From Carpediemonas membranifera (Eukaryota; Fornicata), in the NCBI GenBank assembly GCA_019828565.1, contig JAHDYR010000003.1, positions 620,001 through 684,000 on the forward strand: DNA of 64,000 nt, in the 5' to 3' direction. Positions 59,366 to 64,000 of the stretch are shown here, piece by piece. The position numbers and the translations under genes were made by a program. The notes beneath the pieces were generated by a model, which was given only the letters and a program-made list of their open reading frames with translations, was not told the DNA's origin and searched no databases. Within the stretch, counting starts at the first letter, position 1, and the number at the start of each line of letters is the position of its first letter.

Positions 59366-60103
59366 CTACTGCATCTCGTTGACATACGCTGTGATACGAG
59401 CTACTGGAATCTGCCGCACCTTGTCGGCCAGGCTCTGGATCACGGACTTCAACCAGGGCAGCCGGTCGCCCCAGGACGTCTCCAGCGTCAGAGAGGTTAT
59501 CGGATTGGGTGTCTTGAGCGCGGCGCTGGCCTCCATCGAGAACTCGGTCAGCCCGGAGTCCGAGAAGTCCACTGCCTTCACCTGGCCGTCGCAATCGGTC
59601 ACCTCGATGGCAAGGGCCCGCTTCTCGAGTATATGCTTGATCCGAGTGGGCAGGTCGACCATGTCATCGATCTCGAGGCGGTGCTTCACGCTGAGCTCGA
59701 CCTCGGCGTCAACACTGAGGGACGAGAGGGTCACCGAGAGTGGGATGCGGGTCTGCTTGGAGAGGAGCGTCGGTGCGGTCCCCATAGCCCTGTGCATGAA
59801 GGACGAGGCCGGCGTCGCGGCGGGGGCGGCGTTGGACTTGATGAAGCCCGACACACGGCACCAAGCGTCACCGCAGTATCTAAGGTGGAATACCGCCTGG
59901 AGAGAGTCGAAATCGGCGGCTATAACGTCAACAATGTCCAGTTCTGGCGGCTTATGGCCCAAATGAAGCTCATCAACGCGGATTGGGCCAGCAATGATGG
60001 TGGTGTCCTTTTCAATGAACTCGTTGAGCTTGGACACTATCATTTCATCGACATTCTGAAGGATAATGTCCTCTATCGCCGTCCAGTTGAATTGAAAGCT
60101 CAT
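59366..60103 (-). CDS. MDM12-like SMP-domain protein (ERMES complex)
   Basis: 245 residues from the ATG at 60103 (MSFQFNWTAIED). The frame opens 12 codons earlier, but the MSFxxxW start is typical of MDM12. The SMP domain features are IRVDELHLGHKPPELDIVDV, a following beta strand VFHLRYCGDAWC, VELSVKHRLEI and the amphipathic C-terminal part. ERMES joins ER and mitochondrial membranes and moves lipid through SMP domains. Partners (Mmm1, Mdm34, Mdm10) are not in the window. A 68-base piece of this gene is duplicated in inverted orientation at 60991-61058. Confidence 0.78.
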   Translation of the reverse strand: MSFQFNWTAIEDIILQNVDEMIVSKLNEFIEKDTTIIAGPIRVDELHLGHKPPELDIVDVIAADFDSLQAVFHLRYCGDAWCRVSGFIKSNAAPAATPASSFMHRAMGTAPTLLSKQTRIPLSVTLSSLSVDAEVELSVKHRLEIDDMVDLPTRIKHILEKRALAIEVTDCDGQVKAVDFSDSGLTEFSMEASAALKTPNPITSLTLETSWGDRLPWLKSVIQSLADKVRQIPVARITAYVNEMQ

Positions 60104-60253
60104 CCCTTTTGTTTGTTGTTTTTGTTGCGGCAAAGTCATCAGGAGTCGTGGCGTGTCAGGACCAAGGAATGGAGCAGAATGAAGCTCATGGTGTGTCTAA
60201 CGCCGAGAGACACCTGGAGAGGGTTACCTTTCCTTCTTTCGTGCGTTGATCCA

Positions 60254-60916
60254 CTACACGACCTCACGCTCCAGCACAGCAGCGTACTGTAGCTGCACAA
60301 CAAACATCTTCTTGTCCGGGTACCAGTGCTCGTACGTCCTGCTGTCGTCCAGCTCCCAGTTCGGGACCTTGATGGCGATCGTGTCGTACGGCTGGGCGGC
60401 GAAGGCGATAAACTGCCAGTTCGAGTCCGGCACCTCGACCTTCTGTTCAAACCAAGATATGGCCCTCCGCCTGGGCACAATACCGTCCAGGATCTCTGGA
60501 TAGTGTACCTCGACCTTGATCGACGGGCGATTCTGGAGGTCGCGCTGGCGGGTCACCCAATATGAAGGCTGCCCTATGGATGGAACTGTCCTCTGTGGCT
60601 TGGGGCGCACGTACAGAGGCCCGTTGTCGATTGTGTTGCCGGCCTTCATCTTTTCGAACCTCGCGATGTTGACCTTGTGCTTCCGAAGCTCTCTATGAAC
60701 AGTGAAATCAGCAATGGTGCTGTGAACAGACATGCAGAGCTTGCATTCGTACTGGCCGAACTGATTCTTCGACACATACGGGTCTTTGGCCACTTCTTCC
60801 TGCAGCGCCTCCTCCATGAGAGCTTTCTTCTCTCTCTGCAGCCGAGCGTTCAATATAGACTGTGAAAGCTGCCCACCGGTGCCAATACGGCTGCCGAAGT
60901 CTCGATAGCCTTGCAT
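60254..60916 (-). CDS. SF3A2: splicing factor SF3A2 (U2 snRNP, Prp11)
   Basis: 220 residues. The N terminus RDFGSRIGTGGQLSQS, the KDPYVSKNQFGQYECKLC…H…H matrin-type zinc finger (~45-80), PSYWVTRQRDLQNR, VEVHYPEILDGIVPRRRAISWFEQKVE and PYDTIAIKVPNWELD are all in SF3A2 order. The protein stops after the core; animal SF3A2 has a long Pro-rich tail that is missing here. SF3A2 is part of SF3a and binds the branch-site region of introns with U2. Its presence fits the spliceosomal introns found in this window. Confidence 0.9.
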   Translation of the reverse strand: MQGYRDFGSRIGTGGQLSQSILNARLQREKKALMEEALQEEVAKDPYVSKNQFGQYECKLCMSVHSTIADFTVHRELRKHKVNIARFEKMKAGNTIDNGPLYVRPKPQRTVPSIGQPSYWVTRQRDLQNRPSIKVEVHYPEILDGIVPRRRAISWFEQKVEVPDSNWQFIAFAAQPYDTIAIKVPNWELDDSRTYEHWYPDKKMFVVQLQYAAVLEREVV

Positions 60917-60990
60917 CGCCGCGCTTGTTCTCTGTTTCGATGATACATACCGTCATGTAACACTACAAATAGCATGTCCTGCACCTCTCG

Positions 60991-61058
60991 TCGGACTCCG
61001 GGCTGACCGAGTTCTCGATGGAGGCCAGTGCCGCGCTCAAGACACCCAACCCGATAAC
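60991..61058 (+). pseudogene. 68-bp inverted duplicate of part of MDM12
   Basis: 66 of 68 bases match the reverse complement of 59496-59563. It still reads SDSGLTEFSMEASAALKTPNPIT in the MDM12 frame, with no flanking MDM12 sequence. It sits in the SF3A2 upstream region. Confidence 0.88.
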
Positions 61059-61219
61059 TTCGCAAGCAGTAGTCGATAACTTGGCTTGGTTGGCTCTAGC
61101 TTGGCACTCGTGCGGCGGCCAAAATATTTGGCGGCCCAATCACAGGATCGCGTGCGGTGGAGTCAAGCGGTATCGTCAGCATTTAGCGAGCCCCGGTTGA
61201 GGTTGTTCTGTTTGAATTC

Positions 61220-61235
61220 AAACTTTTACTTTCAT
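61220..61235 (+). repeat. 16-bp inverted repeat, left arm
   Basis: AAACTTTTACTTTCAT; its exact reverse complement is at 62552-62567. Together they bracket the tandem-repeat gene. Confidence 0.5.
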
Positions 61236-61259
61236 TTCTTTTTGGGCTTTTTAGGGTTA

Positions 61260-61285
61260 CCGGGCACTCCTCCCCTAGTGCCCGG
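61260..61285 (+). other. perfect 9-bp hairpin
   Basis: CCGGGCACT, an 8-base loop, then AGTGCCCGG, in AT-rich surroundings. It could be a terminator-like or regulatory structure; no flanking T-run or gene end supports a particular role. Confidence 0.5.
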
Positions 61286-61683
61286 CCCCGACACGAGGCT
61301 GTCCCGGCACCCGAGATAAACTCTGACCCGCGGTGATTTGACATGGATCACCAATAGCTTGTATCCGGTCCGACAGGCTAAGAACCGACACAGAGCAAAG
61401 GCTAACTCACTTCCTTTATCTTACTCTCTCCCGGAATATCACGGTAAGTGTTCATAAGCGACATCCCTGGCATGCGGGCCCATTGCTTGCCGTTCACATC
61501 TTCGTTCTGGTGCTTGAGCAGGTATCCGAACCGGTCAATCCAATATTTGCCAGCGTTCGAGAGGACCACCGGGATTGATTTGATTAAGATATATATGCCC
61601 ATTGATTCGATCCAACCAATTGATTTATATTTATAGCCCGATTGATTTGCCTTAACCTGCCAGAAAACACTCTTGCGCACACG

Positions 61684-62379
61684 ATGGTCTTATCTGAGTA
61701 TCGCACAGTTTCTAATCGAGCTTTGGTGCAGCGGCTACTGGAAGCAGCTGGTGCTCGCATCGCGAACGGCGACAACGTCGGATGCGTCATCGATCCGGCA
61801 GATGAAGGAAAACCCTTTGTCAACTGTGTCCTCATGATTAATGGTGAGAAATACATCACACTTAGATGGAATGAGGAAGGAGGAAAGCTGTACTGCACCA
61901 ACGGTGTTCACAAGGCCTCTTTCCTTGAGATCCTGGACAATGTGATTGCTGAAGTCGAAGCCGAAGATGCTGCTCATCACAACGCGACCCTCAGCCCAAC
62001 AGCCAGAGAGCGTGTGGAAGCTCGTCGTGCCCAAGCTGCAGCCCAAGTTGCAGCCCACGCCGCAGCCATCGAGGAAGCCCGTGTTGCAGCCCGCGCCGCA
62101 GCCATCGAGGAAGCCCGTGTTGCAGCCCGCGCCGCAGCCATCGAGGAAGCCCGCCCTGAAGACCGCGCTGCAGCCATCGAGGAAGCCCGCCCTGAAGACC
62201 GCGCTGCAGCCATCGAGGAAGCCCGCCCTGAAGACCGCGCTGCAGCCATCGAGGAAGCCCGTGTTGCAGCTCTCGAAGCAGCACACGCTGCAGCTCTCCG
62301 TGCACCTCCCGGTGATATTGACATGGAAGATTTCGAACGGGATCTCCAAGAGCTGCGCCTCAGATACAACTTAGGTTAA
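61684..62379 (+). CDS. hypothetical protein with 12-residue Ala/Glu repeats
   Basis: 231 residues from the ATG at 61684 (MVLSEYRTVSNRALVQRLLE). An N-terminal globular part of ~100 residues, with GARIANGDNVGCVIDPADEG and GEKYITLRWNEEGGKLYC, is followed by an Ala/Glu/Arg helix made of 12-residue units (AAAIEEARVAAR or AAAIEEARPEDR). It ends in an acidic segment (DIDMEDFERDLQEL). No family was recognised. The repeat would form a long single alpha helix or coiled coil. The base composition of the first part is less GC-rich than its neighbours. Confidence 0.65.
   Translation: MVLSEYRTVSNRALVQRLLEAAGARIANGDNVGCVIDPADEGKPFVNCVLMINGEKYITLRWNEEGGKLYCTNGVHKASFLEILDNVIAEVEAEDAAHHNATLSPTARERVEARRAQAAAQVAAHAAAIEEARVAARAAAIEEARVAARAAAIEEARPEDRAAAIEEARPEDRAAAIEEARPEDRAAAIEEARVAALEAAHAAALRAPPGDIDMEDFERDLQELRLRYNLG
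62062..62277 (+). repeat. six 36-nt tandem repeats within the coding region
   Basis: The 20-mer GCAGCCATCGAGGAAGCCCG recurs exactly at 62062, 62098, 62134, 62170, 62206 and 62242. Two alternate 16-base fillers (encoding VAAR-A or PEDR-A types) separate the units. Perfect repetition suggests recent expansion. Confidence 0.95.
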
Positions 62380-62551
62380 GACTCATTTGATAAACTCGAT
62401 CCTCGATTACTCGACTCACACGACTTTCGAATAAAGCCCAGTGCTCGTATTCTCATGATGGCCTTCTCGATGGTCGATGACCATGCACGCAGAAGTGTGG
62501 TGCCGGTCAGCCCACCATTCCAAAATATTGGGGTTGCTGCGGGCTAGAGTC

Positions 62552-62567
62552 ATGAAAGTAAAAGTTT
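62552..62567 (-). repeat. 16-bp inverted repeat, right arm
   Basis: ATGAAAGTAAAAGTTT, exact reverse complement of 61220-61235. Confidence 0.5.
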
Positions 62568-62871
62568 GATGATAGAAATATTAAATATGTTAGTTTGGGG
62601 CTTACAGTTCCCACGTGGAGATCAATCTCAACCAGGGGAGGGAACTCGTTGTCCCCTATCTGTCAATAGTCGCTGGAGGATGGATACCGTCCACTCCCCA
62701 GGGAGGCGGTGAGAGGACCGGGCCGGACCGAAGAGTACTGCGTGACTTTGAGGCGATACCGGCCCGGCTTGACCAGTCGACGGCTCAGACCAATCATTTT
62801 GTCCAAAAATATCCCCGCAGTTTTAGGTCATGGGGGCGGAATTTAAGAAAAATTAGTGACCCCCCTCAGGT

Positions 62872-62929
62872 CTGCGTACGCAGGCGTACGCTCGGTTGGG
62901 GCCAGCGTACGCTGATACGCGGTACGCAG
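62872..62929. repeat. cluster of GCGTACGC palindromes
   Basis: CTGCGTACGCAG, GCGTACGCT, AGCGTACGCT and GGTACGCAG occur within 58 bases, ~50 bases before the CFAP161 ATG. The second and third can form a 9-bp hairpin. A binding-site cluster in the CFAP161 promoter is possible. Confidence 0.6.
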
Positions 62930-62980
62930 ATTATACAAAGCCCAAAAATCTCAACGAAAACTTGATCTTGGCTCATTGTG

Positions 62981-63738
62981 ATGTCTGACAGCTACAATCA
63001 CCGCTGCAAGATAGGAAATTGTTTGTTACTTCACCATTCGCTCACACTGGGTACGAGAGTCAAGTCCTCGACGACCTTCAACTCGAGGAGTACAAACAGC
63101 GCCGCGAGCGGGGAACAGCCGCTTCTTCCGCTCTACAGATCCAGAAGTTGCTTGAAAAGGCTGTAGAAGGCAAGTTCCAGCGAGAGGAGTGCATTTCCGA
63201 GGGCGACATGATCACCATCGGGACCAAGATGGACGACAGGGACCTCGTCCTCGGCGTAGACCCCCGCGACCCCCTCCCTTTCGAGGATGACGCGAGCACT
63301 GTCTCTGCTGGCCCCGCCAAGAAGGCCGCGCGTTCCCTTTTTGTGATCCGCAAGTTCAAGTCTGGCTCCGACGACCCCGTCATCCGCTTCGGAGACGCCA
63401 TTGAGCTAACCAGCGAGGTCATGGACTCTGTTGTGCTCAGCTCCCAGCCCCAGGGGACGGCGGTGAACTCCCCCATCACGAGCAAGCAGGCCGTCTTCAT
63501 GATCCCGCCTGAGCAGGGGCGCGTGTCGGCCAGGTCCAAGTGGGAAGTGGTCTACCCCGACACCGAGTGGCGATTGGAGGAGATCGGTCGGCCCGTGAAG
63601 AGGGGCGAGGCTCTTTTGTTGAAACATGGCACGACTGGGGCCTTTTTGAACGTTGGCGGGTCGTTCCACAACTTGTTCGGTGTTGAGTATGAGATGGTTG
63701 GTGCGAAGAAGCCCCAGCTCTGGTGCTTTAATGTGTAA
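62981..63738 (+). CDS. CFAP161: cilia/flagella-associated protein CFAP161
   Basis: Exon 1 is 62981-63020 and exon 2 is 63050-63738, giving 242 residues if a 29-nt intron ending in TG is removed. Spliced, the start reads MSDSYNHRCKIGNWYESQVLDD, which fits the RVGNW…E…L..EEL…K.RRDKG opening of CFAP161 with exact spacing. Then come ISEGDMITIGTKMDD, RSLFVIRKFKS, IRFGDAIELTS, VYPDTEWRLEEIGRPVKRGEALLLKHGTTGAFL and a C terminus ending PQLWCFNV, all in family order. CFAP161 is an inner-microtubule protein of doublets. Without splicing the frame has no ATG (it would start at TTG 63019). Confidence 0.83.
63021..63049 (+). other. 29-nt intron of CFAP161 with a TG acceptor (phase 1)
   Basis: GTTTGT donor; the 3' end is CTCACACTG where all others read …CACACAG-like with AG. 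Removal gives GNW-YES with correct family spacing. Either a rare GT-TG intron or a base error (AG read as TG). Confidence 0.65.
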
Positions 63739-63815
63739 ATGGCTGCTGTAAATGGAAGTGCAGTTTATGTCACCAGCAAAATTTCGGTCGGCCGTTCTAG
63801 TGCCCACAGCGAGCA

Positions 63816-64000
63816 ATGGCGGATAAGGCACAGATTAAGGACCTGCAGCGACAGAATTCCGAGCTTTCTGTGATGAATAGCTATCTTCTTGGCGTGGCGA
63901 ACGAGAAAGACCTCGAGATCGCCCGCCTGGAGGAAAAGGCGTTCAGACTGACCGAGCAGCTTAAGAAGGACTTCGATGACTATCAAAAGGAGACAAATGT
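63816..64000 (+). CDS. N terminus of a coiled-coil protein (partial, right edge)
   Basis: The ATG at 63816 begins MADKAQIKDLQRQNSELSVM and the frame stays open to the edge (61 full codons and one extra nt). It is charged heptad-like coiled coil (EKDLEIARLEEKAFRLTEQLKKDFDD). It starts 78 bases after the CFAP161 stop, which is followed by two TAAATG motifs. A ciliary or cytoskeletal protein is plausible; family not determined. Confidence 0.7.
   Translation, partial: MADKAQIKDLQRQNSELSVMNSYLLGVANEKDLEIARLEEKAFRLTEQLKKDFDDYQKETN

Larger units (their letters stand above)
60917..61683. other. intergenic with fragments and hairpin
   Basis: 767 bases between SF3A2 and the tandem-repeat gene. It contains the MDM12 fragment (60991-61058), one arm of a 16-bp inverted repeat (61220-61235) and a strong hairpin (61260-61285), and is otherwise AT-rich. 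I see no gene. Confidence 0.5.
62380..62980. other. intergenic with short repeats
   Basis: 601 bases. A GATAAACT follows the previous stop. It contains the right arm of the 16-bp inverted repeat and a GCGTACGC cluster. An open frame at 62615-62965 lacks a family match and I do not call it. Confidence 0.45.

Noticed and set aside
62615-62965. 116-codon frame before CFAP161
   Set aside because: Crosses the GCGTACGC repeat cluster and the promoter zone; no domain and no coding bias.
1-64000. tRNA, rRNA and CRISPR arrays
   Set aside because: I looked for T-arm-like GGTTCGAATCC boxes, long conserved rRNA text and regularly spaced repeats with unique spacers; none was convincing. The 36-nt repeats at 62 kb are contiguous coding repeats, not an array with spacers.

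Overview
The window is nuclear DNA from a flagellated, single-celled eukaryote with a compact, GC-rich genome. The evidence is the gene content: an axonemal dynein heavy chain, the ciliary proteins CFAP161, CCDC13-like and MOK kinase, spliceosomal SF3A2, an F-BAR protein, a nucleoporin, SNARE, exocyst, ERMES and Paf1-complex subunits, and spliceosomal introns. Intergenic gaps are mostly 100-300 bases and genes lie on both strands. I found twelve introns, all 28-36 nt, with GTWTGT/GTATGA-like donors and a compact acceptor close to TYACACAG. Such introns recall those known from Giardia and Trichomonas, so a free-living metamonad (for example a fornicate such as Carpediemonas or Kipferlia) is my best guess, but the sequence alone does not prove it.

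Left part (1-26.4 kb): the end of a helical-repeat protein, an F-BAR plus double-SH3 protein, nucleoporin NUP35/53, a 4476-residue inner-arm dynein heavy chain closest to DNAH2 (two introns), a decayed WD40 gene on the minus strand, a giant uncharacterised protein with A2M/MG-like features, and the ribosome-biogenesis factor UTP6 (minus strand, one hidden in-frame intron).

Middle (26.6-49.9 kb): this is the most unusual region. A 2.9-3.7 kb segment occurs twice in opposite orientation, 26568-30226 and 46972-49909. Each arm carries an intact-looking eIF2B-delta gene and, just upstream of it, a Fanzor-like (eukaryotic TnpB/OMEGA-type) nuclease ORF with recognisable RuvC-I, -II and -III motifs. 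In each arm the nuclease lies between two 30-bp direct repeats, and a ~95-nt two-tier stem-loop lies between its 3' end and the eIF2B start codon. The two nuclease copies are damaged in different ways. A third, shorter nuclease remnant lies at 54.05-54.33 kb. Between the arms are a Use1-like Qc-SNARE, MOK kinase, a phosducin-like protein, a small unknown gene, a two-RRM Mei2-like protein, a calcineurin-like phosphoesterase, a coiled-coil/IBR-type zinc protein, RTF1, CLP1 (with an altered P-loop) and an exocyst Sec6-like subunit.

Right part (50-64 kb): a small zinc-finger protein, V-ATPase subunit e, a POL5/MYBBP1A-like protein, OST48/WBP1, a CCDC13-like coiled coil, Cpn10, a membrane pseudokinase, the ERMES subunit MDM12, SF3A2, a protein with 36-nt tandem repeats, CFAP161 (whose intron appears to end in TG), and the start of another coiled-coil protein. 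Most genes are ordinary housekeeping or ciliary genes with no operon-like grouping. Several were recoverable only by splicing the tiny introns.
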